This document shows, piece by piece, positions 33,279 to 45,330 of a DNA stretch of 64,000 bases (position 1 is its first letter; each line of letters begins with the position of its first letter). The stretch comes from Vitis vinifera (taxonomy: Eukaryota > Streptophyta > Magnoliopsida > Vitales > Vitaceae). A program made the position numbers and the translations under genes. The stretch covers positions 4,993,501-5,057,500 of the forward strand of contig NC_081810.1 in NCBI RefSeq assembly GCF_030704535.1, in the 5' to 3' direction. The notes beneath the pieces were generated by a model that worked only from the letters and a program-made list of their open reading frames with translations, ran no database searches and was not told the origin of the DNA.

Positions 33279-36200
33279 GAGGAAGTGGAGCGAGGGACAT
33301 GTGGTGAAAAGAAAGGAGAGCTTAGATAGTTGTACCCAACAGGTTGACAAAAGTAGTGTCGACGCGGTTTAATCCCTTTTCAGATTGTGTGAATGGAAAT
33401 TAAGTAAATTGAATTTCAGATTGAATGTATGAAATTCCCATTTGCTAATTATGCTGAATCCAAGAATTCTTCCTATTAATTCCCTAGTTAACACGCAACG
33501 CAAGCTGTTCATATGACATAAAATTAATAATGCCCACATAAAACATCCACAATCTCAAAATTTCCAACCTCTCATTTGCTCTTTATGCACTGTCGTTTTC
33601 TTCCGATTAGAAATTATTAATTTATGTTATTTTGTAGACTTGGTAAAGTTCGACCACAATATATACCTTAATTACACCCACTGTTTTGAAGATTTCTCTT
33701 TTAGCCTCTATATAAGATTGATTTCGTGCCTCCAGCCCACTATTAATTTATATACTGTTTGACTATCTCTTAACAGAGTGCTGGTTGCCACAGAGCTCTC
33801 AGTATGAGACTCCTTCTCACATGCCTTTAGACCGTTTCTGGTTCATAAGTAAAAGGAGTTCTAAAATGAAGGAGTTCAACGGCTTTCACTTCAAACTTCC
33901 TTAATATGAGAAAGGACAAAGTCATTCTAGAGCGGAGTCAAATTCAATAATTTAATCATTTGAATTTTGATTTCATTTAATAGTGAGCTTCCTAATTATT
34001 AGAAGTTAGGTTTTCCTTTTTAAATCTTTCATATAAAATTATTATTAGAGTTTTGTGACCAAATTCTATTTGATCCTGTTTAATAGCTTGTAGTGTGATA
34101 TATATAGTGAAATTATAAAAATTATTATTACAGTTTTATATAAAAAAATGGGTTACTTTTCAAATAAAAATAATATACAAAAGGTTAAATTCATAAATAT
34201 AAGAATTATTTCATCATTTTAACCCATTAATTAAAAAATAATAATAAAATAAAGACCCAATTATCAGCCGGTAGAAGTACGTCACGCTAAAGCACCTTTC
34301 TTTCCGTAAATGATTACCTTGAAACACCCAAGCAGGTCCTTCCCATAAGCATGAGGTAAGGCAGCACGTTAGGCATAATCAGGTGAAATGTAAGGGATGA
34401 TGTGGTTTTCCCCCTTAATTATTATTTAAATTTTTATATCCTAACGTAAAAAATTCATCACATGAAACAGAGACTTTGTCATGAGCCCATGAAAGGAAGC
34501 CTTCTAATTTTAAATTCTGCCACGATCGTTGTTGTTACAACTTTTATGTTGTCTAAGATTCCACCATTGACGAAGCCAATCAAATTTTAATAATCATCCC
34601 AATATGTATAGTTTTTGATGTTTGGACCTCTCCATTTGTCTATAGTTGTTGGAGGCATTGGCACAACCCAACCAAATCAATATTCCATGCTTTTGCATTC
34701 CCTTTAGTATAAGAAATGTTTTTAAAAAATTAGGAGTGGTAAAAAATTGGAAAATATTTTTACAATATTAAAAAATTATTTGTAATGTGATTTTAAGTGA
34801 TTCTGTTAAAAGTAATCAAACTATTTTGATTTTTTTTCTATTGAACATATTCCGTAAAAAAAATAAAAATCAAAGGTCACTTTAGTCTCGTGATATAATT
34901 GATAACAAAAATATTCATTGGGTGTACTATTTTCTATTGGAATTTAACTTTTGCATAATCGAAAAGCATAAATATTCATTGAACATGTTTAAACTTTTAA
35001 ATCAACTTTATAAGAGAATTTGAAAGTTCTTTATAAATTAAAAAATTATATGTTTTAAAAAATTAAAAAATCAAATTTATTATTTTATGAAATGTGATAC
35101 TTCTAAAAATACTTTAAAAAAACATAATTTCATTAAAAAAATAATAATCAAATGAAGTTTAATATCGTGATTGATGTGATATAATTGACAATAAAATCAT
35201 CCATTGAATGCATGGCTTATTGTTTTTTTAATTTAACTTTTGTATATTTGAAAAACACAAGTATTCATTGAAATGCTAAACTTTTAGATTAACTTTATAA
35301 GAATTTGAAAGTTATTTTTAAATTAAAAAAATCATATGTTTTAAAAAATATTTTTAAAAAATTAAAAAATCAAATGTATCACTCTCTGAAGTGTGATTAT
35401 TCTAAAAACACTTATAAAAATAAAAGACACATTTTCATTAAAAGAACATAGTCAAATGGACTTTTAATGTCGTGATATATGTGATATAATCAATAACAAA
35501 AAATCATCCCTCGAATGCATCACTTTTCTTTTCAAATTTAACTTTTGTATATTATGTAATTGTTGAACAAGTCTAAAACTTTTCGATCAATTTTATAAAA
35601 ATAAGTAAAAAAATATTCAAAATAATAAAACAACAAAGAAGATACACGTAGTTAGGACAGTTCTAAAATCTTATGATTAAAAATTGAAACATGTAAAGAA
35701 CACGACATCTCCAACTTTGGACACCAATAATTCTAACTAATAATAATTAATTCAAAGTTGTCCCCTTTTTTCAATTGACTCCTATGTTAGAAAATAGTTC
35801 TTATGGACAATTATTTCCTAATATCACTTAATCCACAATTCGTGGGATGCTTTGTTTTGTCCTCCCCTAATATTTTAATCAGTTGACTAAGTCAACTAAC
35901 TTCTCCCTGGATGCTATTTAATCACCAATGACGTGTCACGTCTCTCTTTCTTAATTGCTTCCTGAATTTTCCAATTGATAACACTCCATTATTGCTAAAG
36001 AGTAAACTCCAAGAATGAGAACCGAATCATGGATGACGCACATCGATATTCTCCTTCCCTTCCACGTTTTTTTTAGAGATATGAAAAAGGTACACGCTTT
36101 ACATTTGTTTGGCCAATTAACTTGTAAAATTAAATTTTTTAATTTTTTTATTAAATTTAAAGCAACTTTTAGCTTGATTTAAAAAATAATGGTTATAAAA

Positions 36201-37965
36201 AATGATATTTTCTTAATCATTTTTTAAAACCAAAATCTAATATTTTCACTTGTATACAATGATATCAATAATAAAAAATTATTTGTGTCAAAGAAATTTA
36301 TGTACTGTAGTTCAATCGAAATAACTTTCGATTACTATTGAACGTAGAATGGATTGATCTTATTAATTTTTGATAATTTATGAATGGATTGATGTTATTA
36401 ATTTTATGGATATATTTGATTATATATATATTTTTTTATATTAAAGGTATTTGTCAATGATGAGATTGGTCAAACTCTATTAGTAAACTTTGGTAAAAAT
36501 AAAAATAAATTACATAAAAATTGAGATTTTTTAATAATCAGGAGGTTAACGACATTGCTAGAATCAATCACATCATGGCTTGTGTTAGCAACTACCTTCA
36601 TATTTGACCAAATGAAGGGAGATGCTTTGCAAATTTCCTCTGCCGCCTCTCTCTCTCTCTTATCATTTTCTCAACTTTCTAAAAGGGCGGAAAGCCTTTT
36701 CCATTATAAGAAGCTACAAAAAACACCAACTTTGAAAATATGAGCTCAATTTTTTTCAAATTACATGGTCATTTTCAAGTCGATACAAAGGCTATTCAGG
36801 ATTACTTGACTTCAAAAAGCAATAGCAGTAAAAAATTTCGGCGTTGATCCCAAGTTACTTAGTACTTAGTGTTGGAAAGGAATGAACGTCAATAAAGTAG
36901 CCTCTTCGTACCTCTCCTCGGACAAAAATTTTAAAAAGTGACGTCTCGTGCTGCCGCCTCTTCATAGTTCGTGCATCTCTTCGGACAAGAATACAAACCT
37001 TTCATGCTATATTAACACAAAGGTTTTAGTAAATACCATCGGTTTTGGATCTAAATAAGTTCTCAAAACATAATATACTCGTTGTATCCTATAAAATTGC
37101 GATATCAGTAAGACAAATATTTCTTACGGGTCAAACAAGTTTTCATACTAGGATTAGAGATCGACTTTGATACTATTTATTAAGACCCACTTTTAATTAT
37201 ATAAATATTGTCAGCTTTTAACTTAAAAGAGTTTTCAAAACTTTAAAACGCATTTATAAAATTAAAAAGAGTTTATACTTATATGATGTCAAGAATTTTT
37301 TTCAACTTTATACGATATGGGATGTCATATATCTTACTTGGAAAAGTGCAAAAAAAATTGAATTATGAATACCTATTATATATGTTATATTTTTAATTAT
37401 TTAAAAAGAATGTTTTGGTTTGAAAATTTTGAAAGTTGATTTTATGGATTCGATATATTTAATTTTCTTATCTTTTAACTGATCAAAATAATAGATTTAT
37501 ATATAATTGTTTAATATTTAATGATTTTTTTTATATAATTTAGTGTTTTTAAATTATGATTAAATTAATTTTTAAATGCATCCATTATATTTTAGGTTAA
37601 AAAACATGCGTATATTTTTTGAATTTAGTTTTAAATTTTAAGTTTAGAATTAACTTATATCCACTTAATCATTTAAATCGATTTTAATCAAACTTGGTTT
37701 AATTCAATTTTTCCATCAAAAAAGGTCAATTCGATTTTGATTCAAGTGTAAATTAACCATATCGATTGAATAAAATTTTCTTCTAAAAACCACCTTAGTC
37801 ATACTTTTTTGTGTTTTGAGTACCATATATGAGGCCTTATGATACAACCTTAATCTCATTCTTTTATACTTTGTTTTATCTCATATATCTTTGTTTTTGT
37901 ACCGTTTTCTTCTTTTTATTTATTGATTTATATTTCATCATACATTTTAGACAATTTAAAATTAA
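33279..37965. other. EXO70H upstream region and AT-rich intergenic DNA, no gene seen
   Basis: No recognisable coding frame. Notable content is a tandem repeat of about 300 bp (34.87-35.62 kb), an inverted W-box pair AGTTGACTAAGTCAACT at 35881-35897, and GACGTGTCACGTC at 35930-35942. Confidence 0.6.
34870..35620 (+). repeat. AT-rich tandem repeat, about 2.5 units of about 290-305 bp
   Basis: Phrases recur in the same order at about 34885, 35165 and 35465: CGTGAT-GTGATATAAT, AACAAAAATCATCCNTNGAATGCAT, TTTAACTTTTGTATAT, ACTTTATAAGAATTTGAAAG, ATCATATGTTTTAAAAAAT, GAAGTGTGATNNTTCTAAAAA and CATTTTCATTAAAA. The last copy is incomplete. Confidence 0.7.
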
Positions 37966-38243
37966 GGGGATATTTGTTTTTTTACTTAATTTTAAATAGA
38001 ACCTTAACACTTAATAGTGTTAAATATTATGTTGTTTGTTTTTGTAGTATTTTATTTCTATTAAGTATTAAATGTGTAAAGAAAAATCAATATGTTATTT
38101 TTTCTATTTAGAAAAAATTATATATTTTGGTTTTTCTATTTAGTAAAAAGTTTATAATAAGTCGTGAAAAAGTAGAAAAACAAACAATCTAAATTCTGAA
38201 AATAAATTGCTTTCGGTAAAAGGTAAAAAAAAAAAACATCCTC
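37966..38243. mobile_element. Tourist-like (PIF/Harbinger) MITE, copy 2, 278 bp
   Basis: Same family and same length as the element at 26989-27266, in the same orientation. The interior is nearly collinear (TTTTTTTACTTAATT, AATAGAACCTTAA, GTTGTTTGTTTTTGTAGTAT, TTTAGTAAAAAGTTTATAAT). The ends have diverged to GGGGATATTTG and, from the right, GAGGATGTTTT. TAA flanks both sides (37963-37965 and 38244-38246). Confidence 0.88.
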
Positions 38244-38246
38244 TAA

Positions 38247-40782
38247 ATACGATAAATGCTAATTCTATCCTTCAGGTTTCCTTCTCTCTCTATTTATATA
38301 CTAAGATAAGTAAAAATATTAAGAGATGAGTTATAAATAGATGCCATTAAGGCACAAGAATTCAAAAGAATATAATTGGAATAAAAACAAATTGAATAAA
38401 ATGATTGGGAGTGATTTTAGTAAACGTGTTTAGTTAAGAAAGCGTTTTTGTAAAAACAAAATAAGTGTATAATAAAATTTAAAAGATATTTTTTAAAACT
38501 TGAAAATTTAATTATATAATTAAAAAAATCACTTATAATGTTTCTTACTAAAATTTAAAATATTTCCGGAGAAATTCTAATTCCGCCCGTCCAAAATTCC
38601 AAAATTTCGGGTATAAATTCGTTAATAAGTAAATCTGCTTTTGCAATTGCATTGATATCGTGGGGCATGAGCAGTTCACGGTGTTCGACCAGCCGAGGAA
38701 CCGCGTTGTTTATGGGGTACCAACCTAAATCTAAATGTGGGGAAGTTTCTAGGAACACGTGGCTTAATTAGAAGCTCTCTCCCTCCAGGAAGCTTCCAAG
38801 TTCACGTCACATGTAAGTCAAGGCGCATTTCATGTATTCAGACTTCATACCCTGGGTCCTGGGAGAAGCTAAGCTAAGCCAAACACAAATGTTTCTTCTG
38901 CAATTAATGAGGATGGTGACATGGCAAATAACGCTTCATCTTATGTCAGTCCATCTGTTTTTATCTAAAATTCAACAGCGAGGTTAGGCGGTGTGGGGCA
39001 ACCGGAAACCGGTAGCTCTGGTTTCAGCAAAAAGGACTGACTAAATTCAGTGTATTTGGCGATTTCGTACTCGACTTTACAAGCGGCACAAAAAATCCCA
39101 ATTCGACGTATAGCGATGCCGATGAAATTCAGTGTATTTGAAATGTCGCTTATGATCGTGAAGTCTTTTGTTCACGTGTGGAAGTTGGTCTCCAAGCTTC
39201 ATGCCCAGTTTCAGTCAAGCCGCAGCCATGTGGCTCGAAATAATGTAACTCAAATTTAGTGAAAATTTTGTTAGAGGAATGTGTAGACGAGTCAAGATTT
39301 GGTGAGTTGAAAAGTTTGACCTCTTTTATATCATGAATTATTGCATCAAATTTACGGACGCAGGTTTCAATTCAAATATTTCTGAATGCTCTCGAATAGT
39401 TTCGGTCCAGTTCCTTTCAAGGTTTTACGAAGCTAGCTAGATATAAGCATCAAATAGAATCTAATTCTATTAACAAATATCGGTCACTCCAAGCAAGCAT
39501 AATACAATACACAAGCAGGCATTTTAGAGATTCTAAGTGCATACACGGCCATGGCTGAACGGGTCTTCTCCGGACATTGCCAGCTTGTGGCATTGTGAAT
39601 TTCCCCCTTGACGCCACCCATGAACTGTGGGCCCATCGAAATTATACCTGGGGCATCATCTGCCAACTGTAAAATTGAAACAACAGTCTCCTTTTTGACT
39701 CAGAAAACCATCAAATCCTCCATGCTTGCGCTTTCAAATCAAGTGGCCTGCAGCCTCTTTCGCCATTGCCTTTGTCCACTTCCAAGTTTTTGCTACATAT
39801 GTTGTAATACACCCATGCAAGTATTTACATTCATATGCTGTTAAGAAGACTAGGTAGCATTGGCTTGGGCATTACACTATTGGACTTATTTAGGTAGCAT
39901 TGGCTCCACAAAAGGAAGAGGCTGATCGGTCTTTTCTCTCTTTCGGTGGGGTTTGTAGTTCCCGTGGGCGACAAAAGCAAGAATTGGGCAGCGAGTAGGA
40001 ATCATCCTCAAGCTTATAAGCGAGTGCCCACAGCATTGCTAGTAATGAAAGCGGCCTTGACTCCTGACATAAAATAACACCACATTTGGCCCTACTACAA
40101 GATACCACAGCTGCCCCAAATATGGGACCTTCCAAATTGGCGACGACTTGGGGATCATCTATTCTTGTTATCGTTAATGAAAGCGATGGTCGGTCATAGA
40201 CAAATGCAAACCTCAGGCTCCATACGTTTCTCACAATAGTCTATTCAAAGAATATTGTCAGCAGGCTCAAAGCACATTTCCAAATCGATTGCATTTATTG
40301 TGCAGCATCCAAGCAACCTTCCCGGTCTTTGCCCTCGATTAGTATTATTAGTATAAGTTTATGCTTTGGATGCATTTACATAGAAAGGCGTTTTGAATAA
40401 TTAAATGAACAGTGGGAGAGAAACCAACCTAAAAAATTTGGAAATTTGTTTTTGAATCAAACACTAGTCGGGGTATGCTTTTAGAAAAATATCACATGAC
40501 TTGAGGAGATGCAAGCAATTGATATCAAGGAGAATGGTATTAGTGTCTTAACAGAGCAAATTCCTCGAAACTGCCTCAGCCAAACCATGAAACTAGGAAA
40601 TTTCAGCACTAGGAAGTAAAATTCAACTTACAGAAGTTCGTTCTTTCATGATGTTCAAACTAAGATAGGGAGAGACGGTAACTAAAGATTCAAGGGCAAA
40701 AAATCTCAAACAATATCCTTGTATTGGAATTTAGAGAGTTAAAAGACACCAAGATGTCGTCCATAACTGTGTAAATCCACGC
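38247..40782. other. Intergenic region downstream of RPL35, no gene assigned
   Basis: Base composition is more balanced than elsewhere, and a 114-codon minus-strand frame (39890-40234) is open. Its translation contains GAAVVSCSRAKCGVIL and LLAMLWALAYKLED, faintly like an RNase H-type fold from a transposon, but catalytic residues are not evident. I do not call a gene. Other frames near 39.5-39.8 kb are equally unsupported. Confidence 0.45.
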
Positions 40783-43700
40783 TTACACCTTAATGGCATA
40801 CTTCCTCATGGGATAATACATCTCCTTCTTTTTCTCTCGTTCAGTCTTCAAAGATGCCTGCATATTTGAACAGGAAATAAGCAGATCAGTTTTTAAAGAT
40901 GCCCATGTGTACAACATGAATTAAGCAAGGCACTTAACACAAGTGTGATGGAATGAATTAAGACATGCACAATAATAAATGATAACAAGAAGTTCAGCAA
41001 ACTGGTCTTTTACTAAACAATGAGACCCAGTAGCCCATGGACCCATCGGCAAGCTAGCCAAATTAGGGCCAACCTGAAGCCCAGGCCTCCTTCCTCAGTC
41101 CTCATCACTCCCTTTCTTTTTCTTTTTTCATCCCCTCATCTCTTCAAACACCTTTGCCCCCTGATATTTTTAACTCTCTCATCTCTTCTCTTCTCTCTTC
41201 TCCCCGGCATCCCCATATTTTCCCACCTAGTCCTGCTGAGTCTCAGTTTGTCTTTTTATGTGTGTTAGGCTCAAGCCCAAAGGCCATCCAACCCATTTTT
41301 AAACCTCTGGTTCTAAACTTTGCCAATGATTATATAAAATATCAATTTGTCTTATACATGAATTCCATAATCAGAAACCTCACTCACCAGATACAAACGG
41401 CTTTCTGAAAGAATCATGTGGTCCATGTCAGAATAGAAAATTAATGTGAATTAAGGAAATTTAGTGGTCAAAAGGGGGAAAACAAACTTTAGATATCCCT
41501 TTTTTGAGCTTCCACATGTTTACACAGACTGAGCATACCGTTGGTTGCATCTCCTCTCTTAGTTAGGTGGGCCTATTTACAGGTATTTCTAATTTGTCAA
41601 CAGAAAAATATATATCACACACAATATATCATTCACAACCCTAGTGTAGAGAGAACAACTGAGACCTCAAAAGACAGCAATACTGGTCTCAAACAAGAGG
41701 AATTGGGAGGGGGTGAGGTGGATATGGGCTTAACTATGCAGTTTATGACACTCTTGCCCAAGGTGGTTACTGTCAGAACTTTGAACATTTGCACTCATGC
41801 TGTCGAAAACTCTTTAGTGCTTGACCAGACAATGGTCCTTGTAATCACATTGATGACAAACAAAAAGATAATGATGCATCTATATCAATGAGATCTTAGG
41901 CGTTGTTTGGTTATAGAGTGAAGTATGAAAAACATAATACCTCATAAACATTACAGAGATCAAATTCTTAAACAATAGTCAAATTTACAGGAAATGATAT
42001 TTAATAAATGTAAATCCACATTTTAAATCATCCATACAGAAATTCATCCATAATCTAGTAGAGCTCAGCCTCTTGAGTAAGATTCTTAAAAAAAGAGAAA
42101 AAATGGAAAGAGTTGTTGGCAAGGGCAGTGCAGTATTGGCAACAACAATAGTGGGACCTCTGCCTTTAGAAGGGTTGGCATTGGTTAAGTGCCCCTGTCA
42201 GTGGCATTGGCAACAGCAACAAATATAATGTGTGGAAGGAAGCTGACAATTATAGTGGTGTTAGTATACCTATCAAAAAAAAAAAAAATTATAGTGGTGT
42301 TAGTAGTGGATTGATTTGGTGTTGAACAGTATATGGTGAGAGTAGTGGTGGCGACAGTGGCCACTGGCCTCACATTGGCAGTGATCCAGTGTCTGCTGCA
42401 GCAACAGTGCAGCACAAGGGTCAATAAAAATGGTAATGGCTACACAATGGGGTAGTGAAAACAAAAGCTACAACGTCTTTAGCACTTAGAACAATGTTGG
42501 TGATAGAAATAGAGAGGCATCAATGATAAAGGTGAAACTAGTGACTGCACAAAGCAACAATTGTTATGGTAATGGTGGCCTTGGCAGTGTTTACAAACAT
42601 AGAGAAACTCAACCTAGGAATACATGTGCCTAAATTTACATGCAAGTGACAAGAAGTGAATTTAGTAGGCCATATTTTATAATTTGTAAAACTAAAGGCC
42701 CTCACTTATAAAATCCTGGATACCCAATATAATTTGGAGATTTCATTTTGGAAAATGCAGTCCATGATAACCAAACACAAATTTTCATTAAAAAAATGCA
42801 TGTCAACTATCATACAACTTCATTTTGCAAAACAAAAACACCCAGAGCCCCATCTTAGGGAAAACCCTATTAATTTGACCTAATAAGATAGATAGCTTGA
42901 ACACAAAGTAGCTGCACATTTTTAGATCAGATTTGGCATTCACAACTATCATCTTAAGCGTAAAAGTATCATGTTATGGTGGTCACCGCTGGCCTTGTGC
43001 TGCAATGACCTCTACACTACTGCCCTGTCATAGCTGAAAAATCATTGGCTTCATTCTAACGTGCAACCTGCCTGTTGAAATGGTGCTTCTCAAGAAACCA
43101 ATAAAATGGGGTATGTAGAGACCAATTCGATTCTGGATACCACCTAGGAAAGATGGTTTAACTCAATTGAAATCTTGCCCATCTAAAGAGTTTTCATCAT
43201 CAAGTTGATATATTTTCATTCAAATCTTTGATTTCAAAATAACAACCTTGTATGCTGAATTTACCCATTTCTTCAATCATCATAGTTTACATTTTATATT
43301 ATTACTTTCCCAAGATAGGGCTTCGGAATGAGACTATCCAAAACTCAAAAGTTCAAAATCTAGCCAGTAACAACATGATATTGAGCAGTCCAAACGGGCA
43401 ACAAAATGTTCTTTCCAAAAATTACAAGCAAGGGATGATTCAGAAATAAACTAAAGCAATCACTAAGCCTTCACGTAGGAAATTTAAAGCATATAACATG
43501 GCAGTTAAAATCATCCATCATTAGTAACCTAATCATTGCTCAAACATACATGGATGAAATGTGAACGCTAGTCATTCAATAACAGAAACAGAAAATGCTT
43601 GAGAGTATAGAAGTGCACCTGATGCTTAGTAAGGCGTTTCCTGATAGCTCTGGTCTTCTTAGTACGCAAATCCAGAGGCAGGAACTTCTTCTTCTTGTAA

Positions 43701-44310
43701 GCTTCCCTCAAAGCAGCCTTCTGCTTCTGGGAAATCACTGTCAACACCTGCGCAATCGACAGCCTCACCACCTTTCTGCACCCACACAGAAAACAGCATT
43801 AAAATCAATCACCGTAATAGCATATTTGTATTTTCAGACCCAATCACTCTATCATTAGTTTCAAAGAAAACCCAAGAAAGACAATTTTACAAATCCCATT
43901 TTATCGACTCTCACTTACCAATTTCTTTTCCTTTCCAGATTCTCTCAGCAACCAAACAGTTTAGTCAATTTGATAAACACATATAAATATAAAACAGAGA
44001 GAAAGTAGTACATCTTAGAAAGCTTGTTGGGAGCACCACCAGTGACCTTGGCGACTCGGAGAAGAGCGAGCTCTGCTTTCAGCTCCTTCAATTGGGCCAA
44101 CAGATCGGCCTTAGGCTTACCTCTCAGCTCGTGAACCTTGATCCTCGCTTTTCAGTCCACAATTTCAGTACCAACAAAAGAAAGGAAAAAAAAAAAAAAA
44201 ACTTCAGATCGATTGAGAGAATGGAAGCATGAACCAAATGCGGAGATTCAAGAGAAAAAAAAAATGAAAAATGATATTGCTCTTGTTGTTGTTGCTTTCT
44301 TCTTACCCAT
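40783..44310 (-). CDS. RPL35: 60S (large-subunit) ribosomal protein L35, uL29 family
   Basis: Four exons with canonical GT-AG junctions give a 123-residue protein, the exact family length: 44307-44310 (ATGG only), 44012-44147, 43619-43775 and 40783-40857. The first two begin [12 protein letters not shown] and [20 protein letters not shown], the third [20 protein letters not shown] with a [11 protein letters not shown] basic patch, and the last ends [18 protein letters not shown]. uL29 sits at the peptide exit tunnel and helps dock SRP and nascent-chain factors. The intron right after ATGG is common in plant ribosomal protein genes. The last intron is 2761 bp, long for such a gene, and contains no recognised gene. 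Phases agree at all junctions. Confidence 0.96.
40858..43618 (-). other. RPL35 intron 3 (2761 bp)
   Basis: No coding content recognised in either direction. Small frames (for example 41020-41408 plus and 42185-42424 minus) are low-complexity. The stretch 42110-42600 is rich in GTGGCA/GGCAACA-type motifs, a mild simple-sequence bias. The intron length may reflect old insertions that can no longer be delimited. Confidence 0.7.
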
Positions 44311-44410
44311 GTGTGTGTCTTCGTGATCCGCAACGGCGTCCTTCTCTCACTCTGGTACACACTGCCAAAACCCTAGCCCTAGACCATTGTTTAATACCAC
44401 TCCGTCTCCA

Positions 44411-44490
44411 AAACCCTAATTCACATTGCACCGGGATGAAAGTTGGGCGGGTTGACCCGACCCAAATCGACCAGACTCAGAGCTTGGGCC
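44411..44490 (-). promoter_or_regulatory. RPL35 promoter: telo-box and site II motifs
   Basis: AAACCCTAA at 44411-44419 is a telo-box about 100 bp upstream of the ATG, and a second AAAACCCTAG lies at about 44368-44377. TGGGCG at 44444-44449 and TGGGCC at 44485-44490 match site II (TGGGCY-type). Telo-boxes with site II elements are an established signature of plant ribosomal-protein promoters, giving coordinated expression in dividing cells. Confidence 0.7.
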
Positions 44491-44929
44491 GCTCATCAAT
44501 TTAAAATTAACTTAAAACTTACAAAAAAAGAGATTGGGTTATGAGCCTTGACAATAGAGTCGCCAAATTTTGGGCTTTCATTAGTGAGCTTTGAGGGCTG
44601 GCCCAAACCAAATTAAACTCTGTAGAGCTAAATATTTTATTTGAAATTTTATTGTTTTCTTGTTTTTAATTTTTAGTGTTTTCTTATGAGAACCTCAAGT
44701 GCTTTTATAAAACACTCTGAAGTGTTTTTAAAATTTTTTCCAGAAGTCTAAAAAATCTACTTTCCTAACACTTTCAACAGGTTATTGGGCCTCTGATCTG
44801 GTTGCTGAATGGGTTTCTGTGGATCCAAGTTTTCCGAAGTCTGAACTGGTGGAGAGGTTTGTTCTCGTTTATAGGACATTGATTGCCAATTCATACTTGA
44901 TTACCACTTCCAAAGGAACAACACTCTCT

Positions 44930-45330
44930 TCCAAATGTCTCCATGGGTGATGCCTTTCTTGGTCAAGAATGCCCTTCTTAATTGGTATGGTGCCTTTGTA
45001 ACGAAGAAAAGGAAGAAGGCATGGAAAATAGCTATTTTGTGATTATTTTAAACCCTATGAAAAGAGAGAAGTTGAAAATATTTTGAAGATTATGATTTGA
45101 CGGATCAAATTATTTTATGGTTTTTTATGTACATACTTGTGGAATGAGTCGAGACACACTTAGAATTTAGTTCATTGTCTTTATTTGATTCTATTGATTG
45201 ATTGGGTTGTAAGTGAAATTATGCTATTTTTTTTTTGTGTACTCCTCTTCTATTTGTAGTCTTGGTGTCTTGTATAAATTGTTTTTACTTTTGTGTCTTT
45301 TTTAGATACTAAAAGGATATATGAAATACT
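44930..45330 (+). mobile_element. 5'-truncated LINE (non-LTR) tail
   Basis: The frame 44938-45042 reads SPWVMPFLVKNALLNWYGAF, then VTKKRKKAWKIAIL, then stop. This resembles the C-terminal zinc-finger/RVT-associated end of plant L1-type LINEs (LLSWNGSFVGKKRKKAWK-type). The following 250 bp contain phrases of LINE 3' ends such as CTTCTATTTGTAGTCTTGG and GTGTCTTGTATAAATTG. It is a dead fragment on the upstream side of RPL35. Confidence 0.6.

Noticed and set aside
39890-40234. 114-codon minus-strand frame with a faint RNase H-like pattern (GAAVVSC, AMLWALAYKLED)
   Set aside because: Catalytic acidic residues and flanking motifs are missing; similarity is too weak to name a family.
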